Positions 17,674 through 27,241 of a stretch of DNA of 64,000 bases are shown here, piece after piece (within the stretch, counting starts at the first letter, position 1; each line of letters opens with the position of its first letter). Origin of the DNA: JANJTY01 sp038257155 (GTDB lineage Bacteria > Pseudomonadota > Gammaproteobacteria > Xanthomonadales > Xanthomonadaceae); the NCBI GenBank assembly GCA_038257155.1, contig JBBSJP010000001.1:1-64000 (forward strand), written 5' to 3'. The position numbers were made by a program, and so were the translations under genes. The notes below the pieces were generated by a model that searched no databases, was not told the origin of the DNA, and saw only the letters and a list, made by a program, of their open reading frames with translations.

Positions 17674-19974
17674 ATGCGCGCACTTGTCCTTGTCCTTGCC
17701 ATGAGCCTTAGCCCCGCCTTCGCCCAATCGCCCGCCGAGCCACAGCGTCTCAGCCTTGAAGCCTTCACTGGCGACGTGACCCTGGTGGGAAACAGTCTGC
17801 ACTTGCCACAGGTGGCCCCGGATGGCTCGCGTGTCACCTTCCTGCGGGGGCGCGAGGACGAAAGCCGGCGCCTTGACTTGTGGGAGTACCACGTCGAATC
17901 CGGGCAGACCCGGATGCTGGTGGATTCGGCAAAGCTGGTGCCGGAAGAGGGCGAACTGTCCGATGAAGAGAAAGCGCGACGCGAGCGCCAACGCATCGCG
18001 GACCTGTCCGGAATCGTCGACTACCACTGGGCACCGGATGCCCGTCGCCTGCTGTTTCCGCTTGGCGGCGAGCTTTATTTGTACGACATCACTACGCCCG
18101 AGGCCGGCGCGCGTCGCCTGACTTCGGGCGAGGGCTTTGCCACCGACCCGAAGGTTTCGCCGAAAGGCGGCTATGTCAGCTTCGTGCGTGGCCGCGACCT
18201 GTGGGTAGTGGACCTGGCCGACGGCGCCGAGCAACGCCTGACATTCGACGGCTCAGACACCATCGGCAACGGCGTAGCGGAGTTTGTCGCCGACGAAGAG
18301 ATGGATCGTCACACGGGCTACTGGTGGGCGCCGGACGATTCCGCCGTAGCCTATGCGCGGATCGACGAATCCGGCGTGGCTATCCAGCGTCGCTTTGAGA
18401 TCTATCCTGACCGCACCGAGGTGGTCGACCAGCGCTATCCGTCGGCTGGCGAGGCCAATGTCACCGTGCAGCTGTGGGTGGTGAAGATCGGCCAGACCTT
18501 GCCGCGCCCCTACGTGCAGCAGCCCGACGGCAGCGTGGTGCACGAGGGCCCTCGCCCGCCGGCGCCGCTGCGCATTGATCTGGGCGACAACAGCGATGTC
18601 TACCTGGCGCGGGTCGACTGGATCGATCACGAGCGCCTGACGTTTCAGCGTCAGAGCCGCGACCAGCGCCGTCTCGATCTGGTGCGGGTGAACCTCGCCA
18701 ACGGCGCTTACCGCACCCTGGTGACCGAGCGCAGCGACACCTGGATCGACTTGCACAGCAATCTGCGCTTCCTGGCCGACGATCGTTTCCTGTGGAGCTC
18801 GGCGCGCTCGGGCTTCGAGCATCTCTACCTGTTCGATGCCAATGGCGGCCTGCTGCGCCAACTCACCTCGGGCGACTGGATGGTCGAGTCGGTGCTGGGC
18901 GTGGACCCCGAAGCCGGCCAGGTGTTTTTCAGCGGCACCCGCGACTCGCCCCTGGAGCGACAGGTCTATTCGGTGCCCATCGCCGGCGGCGTGGTGGAGA
19001 AAATCACCCGGCAGGCCGGCTGGAACGATGCCAGTTTCAGCGACAACGCCAAAGTCTTCGTCAACGTCTGGTCCGATAGCGACAACCCGCCGCAGACTCG
19101 CCTGCACAGCGCCGATGGCGGCGAGCTGGCTGTGCTGGTCGAAAACCGGATCGAAGCAGGCCACCCCTACCAGCCCTACCTGGCCGCGCACCGCCCCGCC
19201 GAGTTCGGCACGCTGGATGCCCAGGACGGCAAGCACCTGTACTACCGGCTCTACAAACCGCTGGGTTTCGACCCTGCCAAGCGATATCCGGTGGTGGTGT
19301 ACGTCTATGGTGGACCGGCGGCCCAAACCGTCACCAACACCTGGCCGGGGCGCGCCGATCACTATTTCAACCAGTACCTGGCGCAGCAGGGCTATGTGGT
19401 GTTCTCGCTCGACAACCGCGGCACGCCACGTCGGGGCGTGGAGTTCTCGGCTGCGCTGTTTCGCCAGCAGGGCAAGGTGGAGGTCGCCGACCAGCGCGCC
19501 GGTGTCGCCTGGCTGCGCCAGCAGCCCTGGGTCGACGGCACCCGCATCGGCGTGCACGGCTGGTCGAACGGCGGGTACATGAGCCTGATGCTGCTGGCCC
19601 AGGCGCCGGAGGATTACGCCTGCGGCATTGCTGGCGCGCCCGTCACCGACTGGGCCTTGTACGACACGCACTACACCGAACGTTACATGGACCATCCGCG
19701 CCGCAATGCCGAGGGCTACCGCCAGAGCACGGTGTTTGCCCACCTCGATGGTCTGCGCAGCAACAGCCTGCTGCTGATTCACGGCATGGCCGATGACAAC
19801 GTGCTGTTCACCAACGCGACCCGGCTGATGGGCGAACTGCAGCAACGCGGGCTGGAATTCGACCTGATGACCTATCCGGGCGCCAAACACGGACTGCGCG
19901 GCAGCGACCTGTTGCACCGCTATCGCAGCAGCGCGGCATTCTTCCGACGCTGTCTCAGGGCTGGCGAAGGGTAG
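17674..19974 (+). CDS. Secreted S9 family (DPP-IV-like) serine peptidase
   Basis: A 766-residue exported peptidase that would release dipeptides from peptide N-termini. Start ATG 17674 gives signal peptide MRALVLVLAMSLSPAFA. The N-terminal beta-propeller (about 20-500) includes DEEMDRHTGYWWAPD, whose Glu pair corresponds to the N-terminus-anchoring EE of DPP-IV. The C-terminal alpha/beta-hydrolase domain has Ser631 in GWSNGGYMSL, Asp707/708 in GMADDNVLF and His739 in GAKHGLRG, so the triad is complete. No operon partner is evident; the cytochrome c gene behind it has its own promoter. Confidence 0.9.
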   Translation: MRALVLVLAMSLSPAFAQSPAEPQRLSLEAFTGDVTLVGNSLHLPQVAPDGSRVTFLRGREDESRRLDLWEYHVESGQTRMLVDSAKLVPEEGELSDEEKARRERQRIADLSGIVDYHWAPDARRLLFPLGGELYLYDITTPEAGARRLTSGEGFATDPKVSPKGGYVSFVRGRDLWVVDLADGAEQRLTFDGSDTIGNGVAEFVADEEMDRHTGYWWAPDDSAVAYARIDESGVAIQRRFEIYPDRTEVVDQRYPSAGEANVTVQLWVVKIGQTLPRPYVQQPDGSVVHEGPRPPAPLRIDLGDNSDVYLARVDWIDHERLTFQRQSRDQRRLDLVRVNLANGAYRTLVTERSDTWIDLHSNLRFLADDRFLWSSARSGFEHLYLFDANGGLLRQLTSGDWMVESVLGVDPEAGQVFFSGTRDSPLERQVYSVPIAGGVVEKITRQAGWNDASFSDNAKVFVNVWSDSDNPPQTRLHSADGGELAVLVENRIEAGHPYQPYLAAHRPAEFGTLDAQDGKHLYYRLYKPLGFDPAKRYPVVVYVYGGPAAQTVTNTWPGRADHYFNQYLAQQGYVVFSLDNRGTPRRGVEFSAALFRQQGKVEVADQRAGVAWLRQQPWVDGTRIGVHGWSNGGYMSLMLLAQAPEDYACGIAGAPVTDWALYDTHYTERYMDHPRRNAEGYRQSTVFAHLDGLRSNSLLLIHGMADDNVLFTNATRLMGELQQRGLEFDLMTYPGAKHGLRGSDLLHRYRSSAAFFRRCLRAGEG

Positions 19975-19992
19975 GGAACGTGGGCTGATGCT

Positions 19993-20020
19993 TTGTCGGC
20001 AACCCGTGCGCGGCTATACT
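19993..20020 (+). promoter_or_regulatory. Sigma-70 type promoter of the cytochrome c gene
   Basis: TTGTCG (19993-19998) and TATACT (20015-20020) are separated by 16 bp. Transcription would start near 20027, only a few bases before an upstream ATG at 20031 but 46 nt before the GTG at 20073, which favours the GTG start. Confidence 0.6.
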
Positions 20021-20072
20021 TCGCGTCTTTATGCCCGGGGCAGTGTCCCCGATCCTACTCAAGGTGGCTGAC

Positions 20073-20591
20073 GTGCAGCGCAATCACGACATGGTTTTCA
20101 TGCGGCAATTCTCCATGGTCATCGGCGGCCTCGTGCTGCTGACCGTGATCCTCATCCTGCTGGGAATCTGGCTTAATAGCACTCAGCCGCGTGAAGAGTC
20201 CGCCGTGGCGCAAGCCCGTGTCGAGGAGCGTATCCGTCCAGTCAGCGGTGTGTACGCCGGCGACACCGGACGCGCCGCGATGGCCGCAGCCGCGGAAGCG
20301 GCGCGCGAGGCAGCTGCCGGCCAGGTCGCCTACGGCGGCAGCACCGACGGCGGGTATATCTACCAGCAACTCTGCGGCGCCTGTCATACCTCCGGCGCCG
20401 GCGGCGCACCCACCCTGGTTGCGGCACAGTGGACCGACCGCATCGCGCAGGGCATGGATACGCTGACCCAGCATGCCACCGAGGGCTATCAAGGTCCGGC
20501 CGGCATGATGCCGGCGCGCGGCGGCAACCCGTCGCTGACCGACGAACAGGTCGAGGTCACCGTGGCCTGGATGGTAGACAACCTGAAGTAA
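20073..20591 (+). CDS. Membrane-anchored class I cytochrome c (cytochrome c5 type)
   Basis: A 172-residue c-type cytochrome. I chose GTG 20073 because AAGGTGG lies 6 nt upstream and the promoter position leaves almost no leader for the ATG at 20031. A hydrophobic anchor spans about residues 15-36 (VIGGLVLLTVILILLGIWL), followed by an Ala/Arg/Glu-rich linker with predicted helix, then the heme domain: CGACHTSG (CxxCH) and the axial Met in GMMPARGG. It would sit in the inner membrane with its heme in the periplasm, shuttling electrons. A hairpin terminator follows. Confidence 0.88.
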   Translation: MQRNHDMVFMRQFSMVIGGLVLLTVILILLGIWLNSTQPREESAVAQARVEERIRPVSGVYAGDTGRAAMAAAAEAAREAAAGQVAYGGSTDGGYIYQQLCGACHTSGAGGAPTLVAAQWTDRIAQGMDTLTQHATEGYQGPAGMMPARGGNPSLTDEQVEVTVAWMVDNLK

Positions 20592-20613
20592 GCTTCGAAC
20601 ACTCCGCTGCATG

Positions 20614-20633
20614 ACGCCGCCTGCGGGCGGCGT
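20614..20633 (+). terminator. Hairpin terminator after the cytochrome c gene
   Basis: ACGCCGCC (20614-20621) and GGCGGCGT (20626-20633) form an 8-bp stem with a 4-nt loop, followed by TGGCGTTT. The T-tract is short, so termination strength is uncertain. Confidence 0.55.
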
Positions 20634-20653
20634 TGGCGTTTCTGGAATCCTGC

Positions 20654-22459
20654 ATGCGCGCTACCCGGCTACCGCTACTCTTTCTTGCCTTGCTGTTGAG
20701 CGGCTGCCCTGGATCGCGCCCGGCGGGTGACGCGCCGCGCGAAGATGAGCCGCTGAGCATCGGCCAGGTGCAGGGCAAGGGAGAGCGCAGCCCGGTGGTC
20801 GATGGCCTGGTCGTGGTCGAGGGAGTGGTAACCGGCAATTTCGTGGGTGGCCTGGGCGGCTTCTTCATCCAGTCGCCGATCGGTGCCGAGGACGGCGACC
20901 CGGCCACGTCGGATGGGCTGTTCGTGGAGTTCCCGCGCGACCAGCAACCGCGCCCGAAACGCGGCGACCGGGTGCTGGTGCACGGCCGCGTAACCGAACT
21001 GGGCAGGGGCCACGCTACCCTCACGGCACTCACCGAGGCTCGCGTGGAGCAGCGCGGGCGCGGACAGGCCGCCACATTGAAGGTCGCGGCAGCACCCGCC
21101 TCGGCAGGCGAGTGGGAGCGCCTCGAAGGCATGCAGCTGGAGGTGACTGCGCCACTGGTGATCAGCGGCAATGGCAACCTGCTGCGCTTCGGCGAAATGA
21201 TAGCGAGCTTCGATGCACGCCTGGAGCATGCCACAGAATTGCACCCGCCCGGTGAAGCCGCGCGGCGACTGGAATTGGACAATCTGCGCCGTCAGCTGAT
21301 CATCGACGATGCCCGCAATAGCGAGTTTCCGCGCGAACTGTGGTTTTTGCCCGAGCCGCTCTCGCCGGACGCACCGCTGCGCGCAGGCAGCCGCTTGCAC
21401 GGCATTCGCGGGGTACTCGACCAACGCCACGGCCAGTATCGCCTGCAGCTTACCGAAGCCATCGAACGGGTCGAACAGGCGCCGCGGCCAGCAGCGCCTG
21501 TCCCGCCCGCCGGCCTGCGCATCGTCGGCATGAATGTGCTCAACCTGTTCAATGGGGATGGACGCGGCGGCGGGTTTCCCACCGCGCGCGGCGCTACCGA
21601 CGTGACCGAACTGGAGCGGCAGCGCCGCAAGATCGTCCAGACCCTTGTCGCGCTGGAGCCGGACATCGCGGCCCTGATGGAGATCGAGAACGACGGCTTT
21701 GGCCCGCGCAGCAGCCTGGCTCGGCTGGTGGAAGAGCTAAACACCGTCATAGGTGAGACGGGCGACTACCGGTTTGTTGATGCCGGAGAAGGACCCGGCA
21801 ATGACGAAATTCGGGTTGCCCTGATCTATCGCGTTTCGCGCGCGGAGGCGCTGGGGCAATCACAGAGCATTGTCAGCGGCGACTTCGCCGGCAGCAACCG
21901 TCCGCCGCTGCTGCAGGGGTTTCGGCCAGCCGGCGGCGGCCCGGCGTTTGCTGTTGTCGCCGTGCACCTGAAGTCGAAGGGCAGCTGCAACGAAGCGGAT
22001 GAAGCCAATCAGGACATGGATGACGGACAGTCGTGCTGGAATGCCTCACGCCGTGCGGCGGCGGCCCAGCTGAGCACGTGGGTCCTTGGCGATCCAGCTG
22101 CCATCGGCTCGCAACATGCGGTCATCATCGGCGATTTGAATGCCCATTCACAGGAAGACCCGCTCCGCTTGCTGCGTGAAGCGGGCTGGCAGGACAACCC
22201 GCCCAAGGCAGGCGAACTGGCGCACAGTTATGTCTTTGAGGGCCGCGCCGGCCGTCTGGACCATGCCTTGGTCAGCCCCGCCCTGGCGCCGTTTGTGAGC
22301 GGCCTGGTCAAGTGGCACGCCAACGCCGACGAGTCGGAAGCCTTCGATTACTCGCGGCGCCAGCGCCGGCCGGAGTGGTACCGCGAAGACCCCTACCGGG
22401 CCTCCGACCACGATCCGCTGATCCTCGGCCTGGACTTCAGTCGCCCTGTCCGGCCCTGA
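20654..22459 (+). CDS. ExeM/NucH-type extracellular endonuclease, lipoprotein
   Basis: A 601-residue protein from ATG 20654 with a lipoprotein signal peptide ending in the lipobox LLSGC, so it is probably anchored to the outer membrane. Residues about 45-280 form an OB-fold-like region (VVVEGVVTGNFV ... GGFFIQ, VLVHGRVTE) typical of ExeM. The C-terminal endonuclease/exonuclease/phosphatase domain shows ALMEIEND, VHLKSKG, GDLNAHSQEDP and ASDHDPLI, so its catalytic residues look complete. It would degrade extracellular DNA. It stands alone between the cytochrome c and the hydrolase-zapE-queF cluster. Confidence 0.88.
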   Translation: MRATRLPLLFLALLLSGCPGSRPAGDAPREDEPLSIGQVQGKGERSPVVDGLVVVEGVVTGNFVGGLGGFFIQSPIGAEDGDPATSDGLFVEFPRDQQPRPKRGDRVLVHGRVTELGRGHATLTALTEARVEQRGRGQAATLKVAAAPASAGEWERLEGMQLEVTAPLVISGNGNLLRFGEMIASFDARLEHATELHPPGEAARRLELDNLRRQLIIDDARNSEFPRELWFLPEPLSPDAPLRAGSRLHGIRGVLDQRHGQYRLQLTEAIERVEQAPRPAAPVPPAGLRIVGMNVLNLFNGDGRGGGFPTARGATDVTELERQRRKIVQTLVALEPDIAALMEIENDGFGPRSSLARLVEELNTVIGETGDYRFVDAGEGPGNDEIRVALIYRVSRAEALGQSQSIVSGDFAGSNRPPLLQGFRPAGGGPAFAVVAVHLKSKGSCNEADEANQDMDDGQSCWNASRRAAAAQLSTWVLGDPAAIGSQHAVIIGDLNAHSQEDPLRLLREAGWQDNPPKAGELAHSYVFEGRAGRLDHALVSPALAPFVSGLVKWHANADESEAFDYSRRQRRPEWYREDPYRASDHDPLILGLDFSRPVRP

Positions 22460-22528
22460 CCGGCGCCGCAGCCGGCGGCGCGCCCCTCCGGTATCATCGG
22501 GGCCTTTCCGGTACGGCTTTGCGCCTGC

Positions 22529-23194
22529 ATGAGTGACCCTGCATTTCCCGACACCCAGGCCGAGTTGCTGTTGCCCGGCCCAGCCGGCCAGCTGGAGCTC
22601 GCCATCGATCATCCCAAGCCGGGCGAGGAGCGCGCAGGCGTTGCGATCATCTGTCACCCGCACCCGGTGCATGGCGGCAGCATGCACAACAAGGTGGTGA
22701 CCATGGTTGAGCGCGCGCTCAACGAGCTTGGGCTGGCGACGGTGCGATTCAACTTCCGCGGCACCGGGCAATCGGAAGGCGAGTACGACGAAGGGCGCGG
22801 CGAGACCCTCGACCTGTTGGCGGTGGCCGAGTGGGTGCAGCGCCAGCGCCCCAACGACGCGCTCTGGCTGGCCGGCTTTTCGTTTGGCTCTTATGTGGCC
22901 CTGCTGGCGGCGCGACATCTGCAGGTCAAGCAGATGATCTCGGTCGCCCCGCCTGCAGGACGCTGGGATTTCTCGGCTGTGCTGGTGCCGACCTGCCCCT
23001 GGCTGGTTGTCCAGGGCGAGGACGATGATGTGGTCGATCCACAGGCCGTGTTCGACTGGATCGAGGCAATGGACGAGCCACCGACCCTGGTGCGCATGCC
23101 GGAAACCGGGCATTTCTTCCACCGTCGCCTGATGGACCTGCGCGGCGCGATCAAGAACGGCGTGCGCGCCAACCTGCCGCCGGCGCGCACCTGA
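22529..23194 (+). CDS. Alpha/beta hydrolase (serine hydrolase, COG2945-like)
   Basis: A 221-residue cytoplasmic hydrolase. The pattern AIICHPHPVHGGSMHNKVV near the N-terminus, the nucleophile elbow GFSFGSYVAL, the acid loop GEDDDVVD and the His in ETGHFFH match the small alpha/beta hydrolases of COG2945. Exact substrate is unknown. It precedes zapE by 13 bp, likely one transcript. Length is usual for the family. Confidence 0.82.
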   Translation: MSDPAFPDTQAELLLPGPAGQLELAIDHPKPGEERAGVAIICHPHPVHGGSMHNKVVTMVERALNELGLATVRFNFRGTGQSEGEYDEGRGETLDLLAVAEWVQRQRPNDALWLAGFSFGSYVALLAARHLQVKQMISVAPPAGRWDFSAVLVPTCPWLVVQGEDDDVVDPQAVFDWIEAMDEPPTLVRMPETGHFFHRRLMDLRGAIKNGVRANLPPART

Positions 23195-23207
23195 CCCGCG
23201 CCAGATC

Positions 23208-24326
23208 GTGACGCGGGAGCCTGAAACTGCTGTCAAGCGGCCCGGTCAGGTATACGCCGACGGGGTCACCGCGGGTCGCTGGCAGGATGATTCCGGACAG
23301 CGCGCCGCGCTCGCCGAACTCGACCGCCTGTTCAACGAGCTGCTGGACGCCGCCCGCGCACCGCGTCCCTGGTTGGCGCGCCTGCTGTCGGGAAGCGCGC
23401 CGAAGCCGGCGCCGCGCGGACTGTACCTGTGGGGCAAGGTCGGCCGCGGCAAGACCTTCCTTGCCGAACTGCTGTTCGAGCACCTGCCGACCGCCGCCAA
23501 ACGACGCGTGCATTTCCACCGATTCATGGGGGAGATCCACGCGCGCCTGGCCGAGCTTGGGGAACGCAGCGATCCATTGCCGAAAATCGCAGAGGACATC
23601 GCCAGCCAGGTGCGCCTGCTATGCCTCGACGAGTTCTTCGTCAGCGATATCGGCGACGCGATGTTGCTGGCCGGGTTGCTGGAATCGCTGTTCGACCAGG
23701 GCGTTGTGCTGCTCACCACGTCCAATACCGAGCCGGCCCAGCTCTACCACGACGGTCTGCAGCGGGCGCGCTTCCTGCCTGCCATCGCCCTGCTGCAGCG
23801 ACACTGCGTGGTGCTGCGACTGGACAGCCCGCAGGACTACCGCCTGCGCACGCTGACCCAGGCTCCGATCTATCGCCACCCGCTCGACGATGCCGCCGAC
23901 GCCTTCCTGCGCGAGCGCTTTGAAGCGCTGACCTGCGAATCGCTCGCCGAACCCGGTCCGCTACGCATCAACGGCCGCGAGATTCCGCTGCGCGATGCAG
24001 CCGAAGGCGTGGCCTGGTTCGATTTCGACGCGCTCTGCCGCGGGCCGCGTTCGGTGGCCGACTACATCGAGATCGCGCGCGATTTCCACAGCGTGCTGCT
24101 TTCCGGCGTACCGCAATTCGGTCCCGATCAGGACAACGAAGCGAGGCGCTTCGTGCACCTGGTTGATGAGTTCTATGATCGCGGCGTCAACCTGATTCTC
24201 ACCGCTGCCGCGGGGCCGACCAATCTGTATCAGGGCAGCCGCCTGGCGCCCGAGTTCGAACGCACCGCCAGCCGCCTGATCGAAATGCAGTCCGAATCCT
24301 ATCTGGCACGCGAACATCGCGCCTAG
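23208..24326 (+). CDS. zapE: Cell division protein ZapE (AFG1-like ATPase)
   Basis: A 372-residue AFG1-family P-loop ATPase; ZapE binds FtsZ and affects ring stability in E. coli. Walker A is GKVGRGKTFLAELLF, Walker B is LLCLDEFFVSDIGDAM, and sensor-type TTSNTEPAQLY follows. HFHRFMGEIH after Walker A is characteristic of the family. The start is GTG 23208. It is packed between a hydrolase (13 bp upstream) and queF (3 bp downstream), so the three are probably co-transcribed. Confidence 0.92.
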   Translation: MTREPETAVKRPGQVYADGVTAGRWQDDSGQRAALAELDRLFNELLDAARAPRPWLARLLSGSAPKPAPRGLYLWGKVGRGKTFLAELLFEHLPTAAKRRVHFHRFMGEIHARLAELGERSDPLPKIAEDIASQVRLLCLDEFFVSDIGDAMLLAGLLESLFDQGVVLLTTSNTEPAQLYHDGLQRARFLPAIALLQRHCVVLRLDSPQDYRLRTLTQAPIYRHPLDDAADAFLRERFEALTCESLAEPGPLRINGREIPLRDAAEGVAWFDFDALCRGPRSVADYIEIARDFHSVLLSGVPQFGPDQDNEARRFVHLVDEFYDRGVNLILTAAAGPTNLYQGSRLAPEFERTASRLIEMQSESYLAREHRA

Positions 24327-24329
24327 CCT

Positions 24330-25154
24330 ATGACCTCTCCAGAACATTCCCCGCTCGGCCAGACCACAGTCTTTCCGCATGGCTACGATGCCGGCCTGCT
24401 GTTCCCGATTCCGCGCGCACCGCAGCGCGCGAGCCTGGCTGTGCCGGGCAGATTGCCCTTCCACGGCGAGGATCTGTGGACTGCCTTCGAGCTGAGCTGG
24501 CTGGACGCGCGCGGCAAGCCGCTGATCGGCATTGCCGAGTTCGCGGTACCGGCGCACTCACCCTGCCTGATCGAATCGAAGAGCTGGAAGCTTTATCTCA
24601 ATGGTTTCGCCAGCGAGCGCTACGCCAGCGTCGCCGAGCTTGCCGCGGTGCTGCGGCGCGACCTCAGCGCGGCGGCGGGCGCAAAGGTCGAGGCAACGCT
24701 GTATGCACCGCGGCAGTTTCCGATCGCGTTGGCGGGCCTGCCCGGAGTGTGCATCGACGCATTGCCGATCGACATCGATTGCTATGGGCCGCCGCAACCG
24801 GACTTTCTTGCCGCAGACTCCGATTCGGCGGTTACCGAGTGCCTGGTCTCGCACCTGCTGAAATCGAACTGCCCGGTGACTGGCCAGCCAGACTGGGCCA
24901 GCGTGCAGATCGCCTACAGCGGCCCGCGCATCGAGCACGCCGGCCTGCTGCGCTACCTGATCAGCTACCGTCAGCACAGCGACTTTCACGAGCACTGCGT
25001 CGAGCGCATCTTTTGTGACGTGCTGTCGCGTTGTTCGCCGCAGCGTCTAAGCGTCTATGCGCGCTATACGCGACGCGGCGGCATCGATATCAACCCGTTC
25101 CGCAGCAGTGATCCACTGGCTCGCGCGCCGCGCCTGCGAGAACCCCGGCAATAA
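24330..25154 (+). CDS. queF: NADPH-dependent 7-cyano-7-deazaguanine reductase QueF
   Basis: QueF reduces preQ0 to preQ1 in queuosine tRNA synthesis. The 274-residue length fits the two-domain (type II) form. The substrate-binding segment ESKSWKLYLNGF and the catalytic Cys181 with the TGQPDW motif and Asp188 (KSNCPVTGQPDW) are intact. It starts 3 bp after zapE. The 139 bp between its stop and the diguanylate cyclase stop hold no gene. Confidence 0.95.
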   Translation: MTSPEHSPLGQTTVFPHGYDAGLLFPIPRAPQRASLAVPGRLPFHGEDLWTAFELSWLDARGKPLIGIAEFAVPAHSPCLIESKSWKLYLNGFASERYASVAELAAVLRRDLSAAAGAKVEATLYAPRQFPIALAGLPGVCIDALPIDIDCYGPPQPDFLAADSDSAVTECLVSHLLKSNCPVTGQPDWASVQIAYSGPRIEHAGLLRYLISYRQHSDFHEHCVERIFCDVLSRCSPQRLSVYARYTRRGGIDINPFRSSDPLARAPRLREPRQ

Positions 25155-25293
25155 ACGTGTCACTCGCCCAGGCTCCACAGACCGGTGGGCCTGGGTGGTA
25201 ACCCGGCGCGCAACGGTCCCCTTGCGCAGTGATCCGACCCGCGAGGCGCACGGGGATCGCAACGCGCGCGACGCGCCGTAACGAGCGCCGCAG

Positions 25294-27123
25294 TCAGGCG
25301 TCCACATCCTCGCTATGCACCCGATTGCGACCCGCGGTCTTGGCCGCGTAGAGGCGCAGGTCGGCTCGCTGCATCAACGAATCGCGCGTCTCATCCTCGC
25401 GCAACAAGGCCAGGCCGACGCTGATGCTGATCGACAGCCCGGCGCTGAGTTCATCCGGGCCATCCAGCTCAACCCTTGCCCTCAGCTGTTCGAGGCTGGC
25501 GAGCGAGCCCGCCCGGTTGGTCTCTGGCAGCAGCACGGCGAACTCTTCGCCTCCGATGCGCGCGACCAGGTCACCGACGCGAAAGTGACCGCGCAGCATC
25601 GCGCCGATGCGGCGCAACACCTCGTCGCCGAGGGCATGGCCACCGAGGTCGTTGAAGCGCTTGAAGTGGTCGATATCGATCAGGGCCAGACTCAATTCGT
25701 GGCCATAGCGCTGTGCGCGTGCGATCTCGGTGAGGATGCACTCGTCAAAATGGCGGCGGTTGGAAAGCCCGGTCAACACGTCTTCCCGGCTCTGTCGCTG
25801 CAACAGCTCGCCCTGCACGCGAACTTCGGCGAGCAGGCGTTCGCGTTCCGCAGCCGCGCGTTGCAGCTCGGCGGTGCGCTCGTCCACCAGGCGTTCCAGG
25901 CGCTCGCGATAAGCATCAAGCTCCTCAAAGGTGCGTGCATCTGCCAGCACCGGGGCGAGATCCTGCGCGATGGCGAGCAGCGCGAACTGGTCGGCCTCGC
26001 TATAGCGGTTGGGCAAGTCGTGCTGCACGCTCACCAGACCCAGCACATCGCCGTTCTGCTTGATCGGCACGATCATGACGCTGCCTGGCTCTTCGCCAGG
26101 CTCCAGCACGGCGACCTCGCGCACCGCCTGAGGGGCGTGCCGCCAGTCGTCGATCAGCAGGGGCTGTCCGGTCCTGAGAACATGCCCTGCAACGCCCTGA
26201 CGCACCGGTCGCGAGAAGCGCGGCAGGCGCTCGCCATCGTTGACCTGCAACACCACATCGAACTCGCCACGCGGTACATCGTGCAGTGCGACAAAAGCCA
26301 CACGGTACTCAAACAAGGCGCCGATCTGCGAAATCAGGCGCTCAGCCAGTTCTTCGATGCGATGACTGCCCGACAGCGCCTGACGGGTGCTGGAGGCCGC
26401 ATCGAGCGCCTCGACGCGACGCTGTACGGTACGTCGCGACTCGACGATTTCGTGCAGGCTGACCACGGTCAACACCACGAAAGCAACGAACATCCCGAAC
26501 GTCAGTGAATCGCCCTGGCTCCAGACCAAGGCCGCGAGCAGACCCAGCGGCACGAACAGCATGTCGGCCAGCAGATAGGTTCGATCGACCAGTCGCCGCA
26601 CATCGCGACCATCGAACAGCAGGAACAGCACCATCATCGACATGTTCACCAGTTGCACCGCCAGCGCCGTGGCCAGCACCGCCAACAGCGTCTGCAGACT
26701 CAGTGCGGTGAGCGGCAATTCCCCACCTGCCCAAAGGTAGGCGACACCGCCTGCCACCGTCATCAACGCGATCATGCAGCTGTTGTGCAGGGCGCGGACC
26801 AGGCCAAAATGCCAGGAGCCCTGTCGGTAGCGCTGATTGAGAAACGGCCACAGCAACGCAGGCAGCGCATTGATGGTCGCCGCTACTTCCACCGGAAACA
26901 GCAGGATCGCGGTGATCTGCGGCACGCGCTCCATCGAGATCATGCCCATCGAGGGAACCGGAAAACCGTAGTTCCACACCAGCAATTGGAACAGCACGAA
27001 TCCCAGTACCAGCCAGGGCGACGGCCACTGCGCCAGCCACGGCAGGGCAAGACTGGCGAGCACGGCAGTCAGCGCCAGCAGCGCGAGGTTGTACGCCCAG
27101 AGTCGGCCCTGTTTGGAGCGCAT
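25294..27123 (-). CDS. Membrane GAF-GGDEF diguanylate cyclase
   Basis: A 609-residue protein from ATG 27123. Residues about 8-235 carry six to eight hydrophobic helices (an MASE-like sensor), then about 240-400 a GAF domain (QALSGSHRIEELAERLISQI ... LVSVQHD), a coiled coil (VDERTAELQRAAAERERLLAEV), and a GGDEF domain with active site ARIGGEEF. The RVGD preceding it by five residues is the inhibitory RxxD I-site, so product feedback is expected. It should make c-di-GMP in response to a membrane or ligand signal. It is divergent from puuE with 118 bp between the starts. Confidence 0.9.
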   Translation of the reverse strand: MRSKQGRLWAYNLALLALTAVLASLALPWLAQWPSPWLVLGFVLFQLLVWNYGFPVPSMGMISMERVPQITAILLFPVEVAATINALPALLWPFLNQRYRQGSWHFGLVRALHNSCMIALMTVAGGVAYLWAGGELPLTALSLQTLLAVLATALAVQLVNMSMMVLFLLFDGRDVRRLVDRTYLLADMLFVPLGLLAALVWSQGDSLTFGMFVAFVVLTVVSLHEIVESRRTVQRRVEALDAASSTRQALSGSHRIEELAERLISQIGALFEYRVAFVALHDVPRGEFDVVLQVNDGERLPRFSRPVRQGVAGHVLRTGQPLLIDDWRHAPQAVREVAVLEPGEEPGSVMIVPIKQNGDVLGLVSVQHDLPNRYSEADQFALLAIAQDLAPVLADARTFEELDAYRERLERLVDERTAELQRAAAERERLLAEVRVQGELLQRQSREDVLTGLSNRRHFDECILTEIARAQRYGHELSLALIDIDHFKRFNDLGGHALGDEVLRRIGAMLRGHFRVGDLVARIGGEEFAVLLPETNRAGSLASLEQLRARVELDGPDELSAGLSISISVGLALLREDETRDSLMQRADLRLYAAKTAGRNRVHSEDVDA

Positions 27124-27241
27124 GGATGATTCTAGGCTCAGTTGCGTCCCGACGTCGTTATCGGGACTCAAGCTGGCTCGGGGCGCTTGCCGCGGGCCTG
27201 CCCTGCTGGCGACACTGGGCACTCTGCCGCAGGATGCCCGC

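Noticed and set aside
18253..19917. 554-codon minus-strand frame antisense to the S9 peptidase
   Set aside because: His/Gln-rich shadow frame without domain; the plus-strand peptidase has an intact catalytic triad.
25315..26508. 397-codon plus-strand frame antisense to the diguanylate cyclase
   Set aside because: Shadow frame; GGEEF and GAF motifs on the other strand are clear.
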